Shown: positions 39,120 to 46,701 of the stretch, piece after piece
How the letters are laid out: the number at the start of each line of letters is the position of its first letter
How positions within the stretch are numbered: the first letter of the stretch is position 1
DNA from: Solen grandis
Lineage: Eukaryota > Mollusca > Bivalvia > Adapedonta > Solenidae
Length of the DNA stretch: 64,000 nt
Direction: 5' to 3'
Assembly: GCA_021229015.1 (NCBI GenBank)
Contig: CM037794.1
Coordinates: forward strand, 38,784,815-38,848,814
The notes under the pieces: model-generated
Database searches by the model: none
Told to the model about the DNA's origin: nothing
What the model saw: only the letters and a program-made list of their open reading frames with translations
Program-made: the position numbers and the translations under genes

Positions 39120-39195
39120 CTCTGTTTAAAGGCCGTGTAACCACAGGACTGGCTGCAGGCTCCGAATGATCCCCAGTTTGTCCACTTGCCGTCAA
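39120..39195 (-). CDS. TSP1 repeat, first half (split exon)
   Basis: A 76-bp exon with acceptor GAACAG before 39195 and donor GTAAACC after 39120. It encodes DGKWTNWGSFGACSQSCGYT and ends FKQR. It is joined across a 1.49-kb intron to 37533-37630; the phases agree. Confidence 0.8.
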
Positions 39196-39463
39196 CTGTT
39201 CATTACTATCGTCATTAGTATCATCATTTTCATCCTTCATTTTCTTCATTATCATTAGGGATTAATGATTATCAGTAGTGATACTAGTAGTAATGTTGGT
39301 GGATAGAGAAGTAATTTGACATAGCATTGTATCATTAGCATTATTGTTATATAAAGTACTTTATTTGGTATGCTATTTAACACTTAAAGAAATACTTTAT
39401 CTGTTTAATGTAAAAAAAAAGACCGAGATAGTGTTTGCGTGACATTAATGTGTTTATACTCAC

Positions 39464-39634
39464 TAGGACAATGCTTCTCTGTGCATTTGGAGAACTCTTC
39501 CGACTTTCCAGTACAGTTATTTCCGTTGTACATAGGAGCGGGGTTATCACACGAGCGTGACCTGTACGTCACTCCCAGACCGCACGTGACTGTGCACTGA
39601 TTCCAGTTGTTCCAACTCCCCCACTCACCATCCA
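39464..39634 (-). CDS. TSP1-repeat exon
   Basis: A 171-bp phase-1 exon (donor GTGAGT). It encodes DGEWGSWNNWNQCTVTCGLG, YRSRSCDNPAPMYNG and KCTEKHCPS. It is the first repeat 3' of the Polinton-bearing intron. Confidence 0.88.
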
Positions 39635-39789
39635 CTGAAAAAAGACACACATTACCTTAAATATTTCATCGATACTTTTATCTGATGACAATTTCGACAT
39701 GTATCTATCAAGCAAACACCGAGGAGGACCTCACGTCGGTGCTGTATACTTATTTACGATTACAGTTCTATATTAAATTTGACAAAACC

Positions 39790-40640
39790 AAGACTATAGT
39801 ACTTGGTGAACGTTTCGTAGGAACAGATATATCATTGTTAATGGCCACGAGATAGAGAACGTTGAAACATTTAGATACATTTTTTTTTCTAAAACTAAAA
39901 CTAAATCTGCGTCTGCTTAAAACATGTAGTTGTACAAGCAATAAAGGGTTTATTTAATCTTTGTTGAAAACTAAGAAATTAAGATTTATCTTAAGATTGT
40001 CAAATTAAATTGTTTGATTCTACAATTTTACCAATTTTAATCTATGGATAAGAAATCTTAGGTTTCTCAGACGTAAACATATTAGAAAAAGTACATACAG
40101 ATTTTATCAAACTCTGTTACATGTTAAGCGTAGTACACCTCATATAATGTTACATGTTAAGCGTAGTACACCTCATATAATGTTACATGGCGATTTAGAA
40201 AGATACTCTTTTCATATTATTATCAAGAAACGAGTAATTGGATTCTGGTTTATTCTATCGAATACTAACAAATTTTCCTCATTGTTAAGAAAGTCTATTC
40301 AAGACTAATGAGGCTTAAACTATGTACCTTTGGTGCGTCTAGAGATATTTTGTTGAAGGAAATTGAAACATGTCTTCACGACCAGTATTTACAAATATGG
40401 CATAACAATGTCTTTGATCCCAATAAATGTATTAACTATCGTATGTATAAATAGGAACCTACATATGAGCATAATATTGATGTGTTTTAGAATGCGTCTT
40501 CCAATCGAGGCACTAAGATGGGATAATAGAATCTGTGATGTTTGTAATTCTGGTGAGGTCGTAGATGAATTCCATTTTCTATTTACATGTATTTTTTAAC
40601 AAAATGCGCAAGGCATTCATCCCAGAACAATATCTCAGAA
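39790..40640 (+). mobile_element. LINE C-terminal remnant
   Basis: Broken plus-strand frames include ILPILIYG-like residues near 40025 and a terminal motif RICDVCNSGEVVDEFHFLF near 40535-40590. This is the C-terminal Cys/His end of a non-LTR reverse transcriptase. It is full of stops and frame changes. The flanks 39635-39789 and 40641-41139 show nothing else. Confidence 0.6.
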
Positions 40641-41139
40641 CCATAAATTGTCTCAGTTTCCAGTCTCTTATGAATGAAAACAATCAAACAAACTTTGTGT
40701 AAATTAAGCAAATTTGAAGCTGTAGATATGAAACATTTTCGATACCCGGCAGGCAAACACGCAAAATTGATTGTTATGATTATTAGAACAGTTATTTACG
40801 TAAATATATTTCCTCTTTTCTATTTATTCTACTTTAACGTACAACCCACAGCCTGGTTGTTTATTTATAAGCACGCTTTATTATACCTTATGTCACATGT
40901 ATATGTGGTAAGTGTAATAATAAGCTTGTAAACTTAGAAAGTATTCAGTATATAATAACTTCTTAGACAGAAAATGAATCATATTAGGAAGAGAATGGTT
41001 TACGCCGGACACTCAATACACGTGCACTGATTGGTGAAACATGCATAATCAAAGCATATTTATATAACCACATCTAATCAAGGCATGTTTTTACATTTTA
41101 ATGCGGAAATCCGTTAGGGCCATCGCCTATAAAGGACAT

Positions 41140-41314
41140 TATCTGAAACGCGAAATCACGAAAGTACGATGACGAAACGCGAAAACACGACGACGAAAGC
41201 ACGAAAGCATGATAACGAATGCGCGATAATGCGAAAACACGATGTCCAAAGTGCGATATAATATAGCGCTTTCGTCATCATGGTTTCGCGTTTTCATCAC
41301 CGTGATTTCGCGTT
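41140..41314. repeat. CGAAAACACGATGA palindromic repeat, left copy (target of insertion)
   Basis: Tandem CGAAAACGCGAAAACACGA-like words on one side are followed by their complements (TTTCGTCATCATGG, TTTCGCGTTTTCATCAC), forming a large hairpin-type repeat. The Polinton inserted at its right end, where CGCGTT became the target duplication. A related copy lies at 58940-59192. Confidence 0.7.
41309..41314 (+). repeat. Target site duplication CGCGTT (left)
   Basis: CGCGTT directly precedes the element and is repeated exactly at 58399-58404. Six bases is the Polinton target-duplication length. Confidence 0.92.
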
Positions 41315-41577
41315 AGTAGTATAGGGTGGCACTATGGTACCAAGGTACCATAAATTTTTTTTTTTATGGTACCGTGGTACCATAAATTTTTTTTTTTTTT
41401 GGTATTTATGGTACCAAATCTATAGTACCGAATGGTACTCTATATGAAAACAGAATCTATAGTACCGAATGGTACTCTATATGAAAACAGATTTATGTAA
41501 AATTGTAAAAATGACAATTGTAAAAATGTCCTTTCGAGACATTTGGGTTGGCCCTGAAAAGGGCCGTTTTGTTTCTT
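41315..41577 (+). repeat. Left terminal inverted repeat
   Basis: It starts AGTAGTATAGGGTGGCAC, then a cluster of GGTACC palindromes separated by T runs, then two 36-bp units beginning ATCTATAGTACCGAATGGTA. Next come a CAATTGT motif and the histone-type hairpin. It is nearly identical to the complement of 58099-58398. Confidence 0.93.
41550..41565 (-). terminator. Histone-type 3' stem-loop, gene at 41580
   Basis: On the minus strand GGCCCTTTTCAGGGCC has a 6-bp stem and a TTTC loop, preceded by AAAAC and followed by AACCC. It begins 14 nt after the stop codon. The purine-rich TCGAAAGGAC follows 12-13 nt downstream. Confidence 0.85.
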
Positions 41578-41579
41578 CT

Positions 41580-41939
41580 TTAGATTTCGGTGACATTGTC
41601 CACATCGTGCTTGGTTTCAGTGACATCGTGTTCATCGTCACTGATTACGATGACATCGTTTTCATCTTGTAAGATCTGCTGTTGTTCTATGAGCATATGA
41701 TCTTCATCTTCATCTTGTTGCTGTTGTCTCAACATCTCCTGATGTTCCATGAGCATATAGTCATCATGTTCATCGCGTTGCATCATCTGTTGTCTCAATA
41801 TCATCTGATGTACCATGTTTGACAAAATCAGATGGTATTCTGCAATATGGTCTTGCTGTTGTCTCCACTCATTGCGTTGTCGTTCGATCAACCCCATCAA
41901 TTCGTGGACAAATTCATTCAGTTGCTGAATTGGTTCCAT
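41580..41939 (-). CDS. Accessory protein, Gln/Met-rich coiled coil with SUMO-interaction-like motif
   Basis: A 119-residue protein with ATG at 41939, about 42 nt from a TATA box. Residues 1-90 are a glutamine-, methionine- and glutamate-rich helix with heptad-like spacing (LNEFVHELMGLIERQ and repeated MLMEHQEML / MLIEQQQIL units). Near the C-terminus, VIVISDDE is a textbook SUMO-interaction motif: a hydrophobic core followed by Ser and acidic residues. No enzyme domain. The gene is single-exon and ends in a histone-type hairpin within the terminal repeat. Function unknown; I infer a nuclear adaptor that could bind SUMO-modified host proteins. Confidence 0.75.
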   Translation of the reverse strand: MEPIQQLNEFVHELMGLIERQRNEWRQQQDHIAEYHLILSNMVHQMILRQQMMQRDEHDDYMLMEHQEMLRQQQQDEDEDHMLIEQQQILQDENDVIVISDDEHDVTETKHDVDNVTEI

Positions 41940-41979
41940 GGTTGTGCAGCGAGAATATGACCGAATGCTTGATGCGGTG

Positions 41980-42131
41980 CGCTTTTATAGCCTTGAGGTG
42001 GATTGACCTACTTTCTACTATTAGCGTACACCAATCAGAGAACGTTAGTTCTATTCAAGTTTAACCTTGACCTGAGTTGGATAGCATTGTCTTCGGCCTT
42101 GACATTTTGGGTTGGATTGACCTACTTTTGT
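41980..42131. promoter_or_regulatory. Divergent promoter cassette A
   Basis: The TATA box CTATAAAAG (minus, 41981-41990) serves the gene ending at 41580. CCAATCAGAG lies at 42031-42040, with GGATTGACCTAC at both edges and TTGACCTGAGTTGGATAGCA between. It matches cassettes B (43300-43481) and C (57507-57682). No plus-strand gene follows it, so its rightward half appears orphaned. The stretch 42132-42338 holds only AT-rich DNA with a TTTTTGTAACA triplication. Confidence 0.7.
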
Positions 42132-42338
42132 ATTGACATATCAGAATTGCTGTAAAATTAAAAAAATTTCAAGCCGAATTTGTAGTAGTGATGACTTTTT
42201 TTTTTGTAACATTTTTGTAACATTTTTGTAACATTTTTATAAAACATTGGATCATATTTTTAATGAAAGAAAATTTTGAATGGAACTTGAAAATAATGGT
42301 GACAATTGAGGTATATTCTCTTTCGAGACATTTGGGTT

Positions 42339-42354
42339 GGCCCTGATAAGGGCC
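42339..42354 (-). terminator. Histone-type 3' stem-loop, gene at 42378
   Basis: On the minus strand GGCCCTTATCAGGGCC has a 6-bp stem and a TATC loop, 23 nt after the stop. It is preceded by AACAAC and followed by AACCC, and downstream TCTCGAAAGAGAATA is strongly purine-rich. Confidence 0.82.
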
Positions 42355-42377
42355 GTTGTTTTTTCACAGAGTAGTGG

Positions 42378-42674
42378 TTACTCTATTTGTCTATGAGTTT
42401 TCTTCAGCAGGTATTCAACATGTTCTATGGTGATGAAATGTGCTTCAATGATATTTAAGATATCATCGTAGTATAGTTCATGAAAGTAACATGCACTCAA
42501 TTTGTCTATGATACTCCTGAGTGTTGTTGTTATTTTAAGCGTACGTTGGTATCGGGCTTGTAGTTTAAGCGAACGTTGGTGTCGGGCTTCTATTTTGTCC
42601 ATGTCAGATATGCAGTCGATAGTTATATGTGACTTATCCATAGCACAGTCTGAAAACGAATGGCATGAATTCAT
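42378..42674 (-). CDS. Accessory protein, small, unknown
   Basis: A 98-residue frame with ATG at 42674 (another at residue 12). The middle contains an 11-residue tandem duplication, KIEARHQRSLK then KLQARYQRTLK, also visible at DNA level near 42535-42600. The C-terminal half looks helical and is rich in I, L and H. No known domain. There are only about 70 nt between its ATG and the hairpin of the next gene, with a weak TATA-like GTAAATAAAAG at about 42690, so its promoter is unclear. It could also be a coding exon, since a TTTTCAG acceptor-like site lies just after the first ATG. Confidence 0.6.
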   Translation of the reverse strand: MNSCHSFSDCAMDKSHITIDCISDMDKIEARHQRSLKLQARYQRTLKITTTLRSIIDKLSACYFHELYYDDILNIIEAHFITIEHVEYLLKKTHRQIE

Positions 42675-42743
42675 TTCGTTTGATACTTTTATTTACTTGG
42701 TTTGACAATTGTAAAAATATGTCCTTTCGAGACATCTGGGTTT

Positions 42744-42759
42744 GGCCCTGAAAAGGGCC
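42744..42759 (-). terminator. Histone-type 3' stem-loop, gene at 42777
   Basis: GGCCCTTTTCAGGGCC on the minus strand, 17 nt after the stop, preceded by AACAAC and followed by AAACCC, with TCTCGAAAGGACAT downstream. Confidence 0.85.
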
Positions 42760-42776
42760 GTTGTTTTTTTCTCTCT

Positions 42777-43265
42777 CTACTTCTTACTCTTTTTGCTATT
42801 TTGTATGTCTTTACAATGGGCTCCAAGTCCATTCTTAGAATGGGATCCGGCATCAAGTGGACGTTTGTTGGATGCTTCCACATTTTCTGGAATGAAAGTG
42901 ATAGGCACCACCAGCTTGTCTGTTTTCATTTTGATACGGCATTCCACTTCTACCATTCTCTTTTGCAATTTGATGAGGTTGTTGTTCACCTCTTTGAGTT
43001 CCCTCAGAATAGATTGTCCAACATTATTTACTGGCTGCACTGCCGGTTGGTGTTGCATTGGTTGTTGCACTGGTTGTTGTTGTTGCTGTACTGGTTGCTG
43101 CTGGTGTGGTGGAGGCTGAGGTTGATACGTTGGTTGGTAGCTGGGTTGGTATATCGGAGTCGGAGTGTACGACACTGATGCCTGGTTAGCAGCTGTCGTC
43201 AGCTCATACAAATCAGCAGCCTGTATGGCGTTGTTAACGATATCAGAAGTTACGTAGCTTTCCAT
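42777..43265 (-). CDS. Accessory protein, Pro/Gln-rich with coiled coil
   Basis: A 162-residue protein with ATG at 43265, 36 nt from the TATA box of cassette B. After a short helical start comes a low-complexity tract with YQPSYQPTYQP repeats and runs of Q and P (residues about 38-78). A heptad-like coiled coil follows (SILRELKEVNNNLIKLQKRM), and a lysine-rich tail ends KKSKK, a possible nuclear signal. No enzyme domain. The layout suggests an oligomerising, possibly phase-separating protein; that is an inference. Confidence 0.7.
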   Translation of the reverse strand: MESYVTSDIVNNAIQAADLYELTTAANQASVSYTPTPIYQPSYQPTYQPQPPPHQQQPVQQQQQPVQQPMQHQPAVQPVNNVGQSILRELKEVNNNLIKLQKRMVEVECRIKMKTDKLVVPITFIPENVEASNKRPLDAGSHSKNGLGAHCKDIQNSKKSKK

Positions 43266-43299
43266 GGTTGGATAGTAGGATTATGATACGATGCAGTGT

Positions 43300-43481
43300 G
43301 CTTTTATAGTCTTGAGGCGGATTGACCTACTTTCTACTGTTAGCGTACACCAATCAGAGAATGTAATTTCCATCCAATGAATCAAGTTCGACCTTGACCT
43401 AAGTTGGATAGCATTGTCTTCGGCCTTGACATTTGGGGATGGATTGACCTACTGACCTACTTTTTTTCATAACTATATAAG
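43300..43481. promoter_or_regulatory. Divergent promoter cassette B
   Basis: It lies between the minus gene starting at 43265 and the plus RING gene starting at 43514. The minus TATA (CTATAAAAG) is at 43301-43309 and the plus TATA (CTATATAAG) at 43473-43481. CCAATCAGAG is at 43350-43359, with a second CCAAT at 43374. The shared block GACCTAAGTTGGATAGCATT and GGATTGACCTAC repeats link it to cassettes A and C. Confidence 0.8.
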
Positions 43482-43513
43482 TGTTTTTTTTAAAAAAGAA
43501 GGATGAAATCACA

Positions 43514-43777
43514 ATGTCCGAACAAAAACTCTGGTTCGAAAAGTGTGGTGTGTGTTTAGAGGAGAGGGAGGAGGATATATATCACATAAACCAGTGTCAA
43601 TGTCAGGACATTGTATGCGTCAGATGCTTCGCACGGCTTCAGAAGTGCCCGTTTTGTAGGGCACCCTATCAAGTGTATGCCTGGCCTGCCTGTGTTTTCG
43701 CTAAACATGGGCCTACAGTGCGTTCAGCCTATTATGGCATATGGTTTGACCCTGATTATTCAGAGTTAGTAGGGTGA
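43514..43777 (+). CDS. RING-finger protein (putative ubiquitin ligase)
   Basis: An 87-residue protein from the first ATG after the plus TATA box. Nearly the whole protein is one RING-like domain: C11-x2-C14, C28-x-C30, C35-x2-C38, C45-x2-C48 (ending KCPFCRAP). The usual histidine position is taken by cysteine, giving a C4C4-like variant. RING proteins recruit E2 enzymes to ubiquitinate targets. The partner here is unknown; host restriction factors or cell-cycle proteins are possible. It ends in a histone-type hairpin. Confidence 0.82.
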   Translation: MSEQKLWFEKCGVCLEEREEDIYHINQCQCQDIVCVRCFARLQKCPFCRAPYQVYAWPACVFAKHGPTVRSAYYGIWFDPDYSELVG

Positions 43778-43811
43778 CTCCGAGTAATTCAGGATCACAA
43801 AAACCAAAAAC

Positions 43812-43827
43812 GGCCCTTTTCAGGGCC
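43812..43827 (+). terminator. Histone-type 3' stem-loop, RING gene
   Basis: GGCCCTTTTCAGGGCC on the plus strand, 34 nt after the stop, preceded by AAAAAC. Downstream TATATTCGAGAGGGAATATA folds with a purine-rich GAGAGG loop. Confidence 0.85.
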
Positions 43828-43908
43828 ATCAAACTATATTCGAGAGGGAATATATCACAATTGTTAATGTGTAAGATAAACAACAAGAAATCAAATCAGT
43901 TTTAGCCT

Positions 43909-43914
43909 TTTATT
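43909..43914 (-). terminator. Poly(A) signal AATAAA for the protease end of the core block
   Basis: AATAAA on the minus strand about 80 nt past the protease stop at 43996. The 3' UTR between holds four TATGAACA-like repeats. No histone-type hairpin is present for this gene. Confidence 0.7.
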
Positions 43915-43995
43915 GAACTCTATGAACATTGCAAACAAAATATGAACAAACAATATGAACAATGCAAACACTATGAACAACAAGTACATAACACT

Positions 43996-44595
43996 TTAAT
44001 GAAAGTAGAATGGGTCCAAACTATTCGTCAGTAATTCAAAACACGCACGACCATCTCCAAACTTTGGTGGATGTTTAGCTGTGCATGTTTGTTGGTGGTG
44101 ATTACACACTTGTCTTCTTGCACGTTTGTACAGTTCTGAATAGTTCTGGTAAAACCAACATCCCACATTGGAATCGTTCAAATTGAAGTGAGGTTGATCC
44201 TCTGTCCGGAATTTAGCTCTAAACACCCGTGTTAAATCACATCCTCGAACAAGAAAATGCAAAGCAAACAAACAATATGCTCCACATACAAACGTGTTGT
44301 ATCCTTGAAGTCTCATGAGATTCCATGTATAGGGTCCATGTCTTTCCAAGAAACGTTGAATGTCACAATGGAGTGGTTTTTGTCCATACGAATCAAAGTA
44401 GTAAGTCGATTTATCGTTGAAAAACACAACCACCCAATGTTCACCAGGTTGAGTCGAATTGTGGGTATTCACTATGTAAGCTTTTACAGTCTCTGGTCTA
44501 CGTTGTGGTAGTTGATCTTTAGCACATACTACGGCATTCAAGGGAGCTAGAATTGGTGAATGATCCAAAATATACTGCAACTCAATCGTTTCCAT
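43996..44595 (-). CDS. Adenain-type cysteine protease
   Basis: About 199 residues from the ATG at 44595; a longer frame to 44637 starts at a non-ATG codon. It is a capsid-maturation protease related to adenovirus adenain. Catalytic residues by position are His53 (GEHWVVVF), Asp68 (YYFDSYG), Gln97 (RLQGYN) and Cys104 (CGAYCLF), in family order. The C-terminal part is richer in Cys and His, possibly binding DNA or metal. It is the last gene of the minus-strand core block. Confidence 0.9.
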   Translation of the reverse strand: METIELQYILDHSPILAPLNAVVCAKDQLPQRRPETVKAYIVNTHNSTQPGEHWVVVFFNDKSTYYFDSYGQKPLHCDIQRFLERHGPYTWNLMRLQGYNTFVCGAYCLFALHFLVRGCDLTRVFRAKFRTEDQPHFNLNDSNVGCWFYQNYSELYKRARRQVCNHHQQTCTAKHPPKFGDGRACFELLTNSLDPFYFH

Positions 44596-45034
44596 TTTCC
44601 CAATCTTGTTTAATGCGTCCTGCCCATTCGCACTCAAAAGTTTCCAATGGTGTGATCTTGTTCGTATCTACACTAGCCTTTATATTTGCCCACATCTGAT
44701 AAGCATCAGCTTTCTCAGCGCGTGTGAGATCCATGTTTTGTAGTTCAGCGTACCATCTTTCCATCACTTGATACATGTCCAGTTTTTTTAATGCACTGTT
44801 CAGAAACATCTCGACCCACTCACTTTTGCTGCTAAACAAACATATGGGATGTTGGGTCTGACTGGGATGATCAACAATGCAACCATAACAGTTTTCTTTC
44901 GCGATATCAAAGAGGTGTGTCTGCAGTTCATGCACCACATGCTGGTTCAAACTCTTTACCATATCGTTTCGCCTATTCAAGTTGTAGATTTCTTCGTACA
45001 GTTGTTTGGCCAGCTGTTGTCCTGATTTGCTCAT
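44582..45034 (-). CDS. Conserved Polinton protein with Cys/His motif
   Basis: A 150-residue protein, ATG at 45034. It is mostly helical, with a compact motif C-x2-C then HPSQ-x2-H-x2-C (CYGCIVDHPSQTQHPIC) that could bind zinc. I recall similar proteins near the capsid genes of Polintons but know of no established function. It overlaps the protease start by a few codons and follows the major capsid gene, so a role in assembly or packaging is likely. Confidence 0.7.
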   Translation of the reverse strand: MSKSGQQLAKQLYEEIYNLNRRNDMVKSLNQHVVHELQTHLFDIAKENCYGCIVDHPSQTQHPICLFSSKSEWVEMFLNSALKKLDMYQVMERWYAELQNMDLTRAEKADAYQMWANIKASVDTNKITPLETFECEWAGRIKQDWENGND

Positions 45035-45036
45035 GG

Positions 45037-46333
45037 TTAATAGTCTGTGATGACTTCTCTGAACCCGTTAATCTCTATCTGACTGTCGTATTCGGCATAC
45101 ACAATCACATTGATGGGGTCACCAAGACCTGCACGAAACTGAACCTCGATTCGCAAGTTGCCCGTTTTTATAGGATGCAGCTGTCCCTCTTCTGATCCTT
45201 GATCTGGCGTTAAGTCAATGCCCCACAGTGTGTACCCCTGCATGTAATCGTTCATTGTCAGACCCATGGAGCGGTTTTAAACCGAGTGATCCCGTGGCTT
45301 GATGCAGGGACATGTATGATCTCAAAATTTCTCCTGTGGGAAAGTTAGGCTGGAACGGCAAGTTGTGTGTCGTCTTTCCGTCTACACTGACTTCTAACTT
45401 AGACAAGTTGAAATGTTGAAAATCAAATGGGTTGGTTGCCAGATCACCGTTCATGTCTGTATTCTTTACCAGGCCTAGAATGATACGTTTGGGTAACTGT
45501 CCTTGAAATAAATGATCTTCGATCTTTGATCGTTGGCCTGCAGGAATGGTGAAAGTTTTTACCTCAGCTCGGCGAATTGGGATCTTCATGCCATGTTGGG
45601 CGATGGTCTGGTTTAAGTTGTTGGCCACTACGGGTAACAGGTCAACAGTCCGAACATTGAATCCAGCTTGAATTAACTGGATTTTTGCCTCTGCTCCAAA
45701 CAGGCAAAAACTGACTGGGGTTCTGTTGAGTCGCAGCCGTATCTCTACACCATTGGGAAGGTACTTGTCTTGCAAACACAGGTCTAAATGCAGACGTCCG
45801 CACATTTCCAGAACGCGACTCTGGTGGATACGGGTTCTTCTTTTTCTAAATCCTTCATTACCTCCCGCAACTGTATGCGCTTGCATATGACCCGCCGTGT
45901 CAGGACTCCACATTTCTGTAGCGTAGAGCTGTGTTGATTTAGTGTCCGTAGAATAAGACAGCAAATTCTCAATGTAGGCCCGGTACGCATACGTGTCAGC
46001 ATTATTGGTGATCAGTTTGTTGTTCAGGTACACATCAATACTGCTAAACAAGCTGTGGAAGAAATTATTTACTGTGGATGTTTCTCCATCAGCAGCCAGA
46101 TTAGTGTCATCAGGTTGGACTACTTTGACTTTCAGGTACAAGTAGCTCTGGTTGATATCAGTCCACTTTTCTGATTGAGCAGGAATTACAAATTCAATGG
46201 GAGATGAATTGCTCAGTGCTGACACAGGATAATGTTCTGTCCACTGTGCATCTTGCATTGCTGTCATGGTAGGTGGAACATGTGACACATCAAGTTCAGT
46301 TTTGCTACACTCACAAGAACCGTGTTGCATCAT
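45037..46333 (-). CDS. Major capsid protein (double jelly roll), frame broken
   Basis: The hexon-like capsid protein of Polintons. The first frame runs from ATG 46333 to a stop at 45215 and contains a typical N-terminal segment (PIEFVIPAQSEKWTDINQSY) and strand-rich jelly-roll sequence. The conserved C-terminal part (GYTLWGIDLTPDQ and VIVYAEYDSQIEING) lies in another frame, 45037-45267. The switch falls near 45265-45290, beside a run of four A (minus). A single base too many there is the simplest explanation, either real decay or an assembly error. As it stands the protein would lack its last 70-odd residues and be unlikely to assemble. Confidence 0.87.
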
Positions 46334-46338
46334 GTTGT

Positions 46339-46701
46339 TCAATCAAAAATATCTGACGGTCGCGATGAGATTTTTCTTTTTTTGTTGCGTCTCCTTGCCG
46401 CGCTGAAAGCAGAATGATGTCGACGTTTGAAATCTCGAAGCTTTATACCTCTCAGAGTTTTCAGACCCACATCTTTCAACAATGTTTTACCCCGTTTCTT
46501 GATCACTGTCTTTACATTTTGGCCAGACAGAATATCTTTTACGGCTCCTATACCTTGTTTAAAGCCCTCTCTTTTCAGAGTCTTTAGTCCTGAGGTCACG
46601 ATGGGTTTCATCATGGGTAAGATGTTGCTGGCCATTTTCTTGAACATGGAACCCAAACCATATCCGACTTGTCGAGCTTGACCACGGTAAACTGGAATCA
46701 T
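46339..46701 (-). CDS. Basic Polinton protein, adenovirus core/pVI-like in style
   Basis: A 120-residue basic protein. The N-terminus has GYGLGSMFKKMASNILPMMK, a glycine-hinged amphipathic/hydrophobic helix, and the C-terminus is very rich in K and R (RRHHSAFSAARRRNKKRK). The GLG-x2-F start followed by basic repeats is a recurring Polinton type that sits beside the capsid genes. Possible roles are membrane disruption at entry or DNA condensation in the virion; neither can be proved from sequence. ATG at 46701, overlapping the minor capsid stop. Confidence 0.65.
   Translation of the reverse strand: MIPVYRGQARQVGYGLGSMFKKMASNILPMMKPIVTSGLKTLKREGFKQGIGAVKDILSGQNVKTVIKKRGKTLLKDVGLKTLRGIKLRDFKRRHHSAFSAARRRNKKRKISSRPSDIFD

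Noticed and set aside
41550..43827. Hairpins read as bacterial-type intrinsic terminators
   Set aside because: The host is an animal. The stem, loop, flanks and downstream purine motif match the histone 3' end and not a stem followed by a U run.
45270..45290. TTTAAAA slippery heptamer in the major capsid frame, suggesting programmed -1 frameshifting
   Set aside because: The heptamer is in the right phase, but a -1 shift meets a stop within a few codons. The conserved C-terminal region is in the other frame, so a one-base indel explains the break better.
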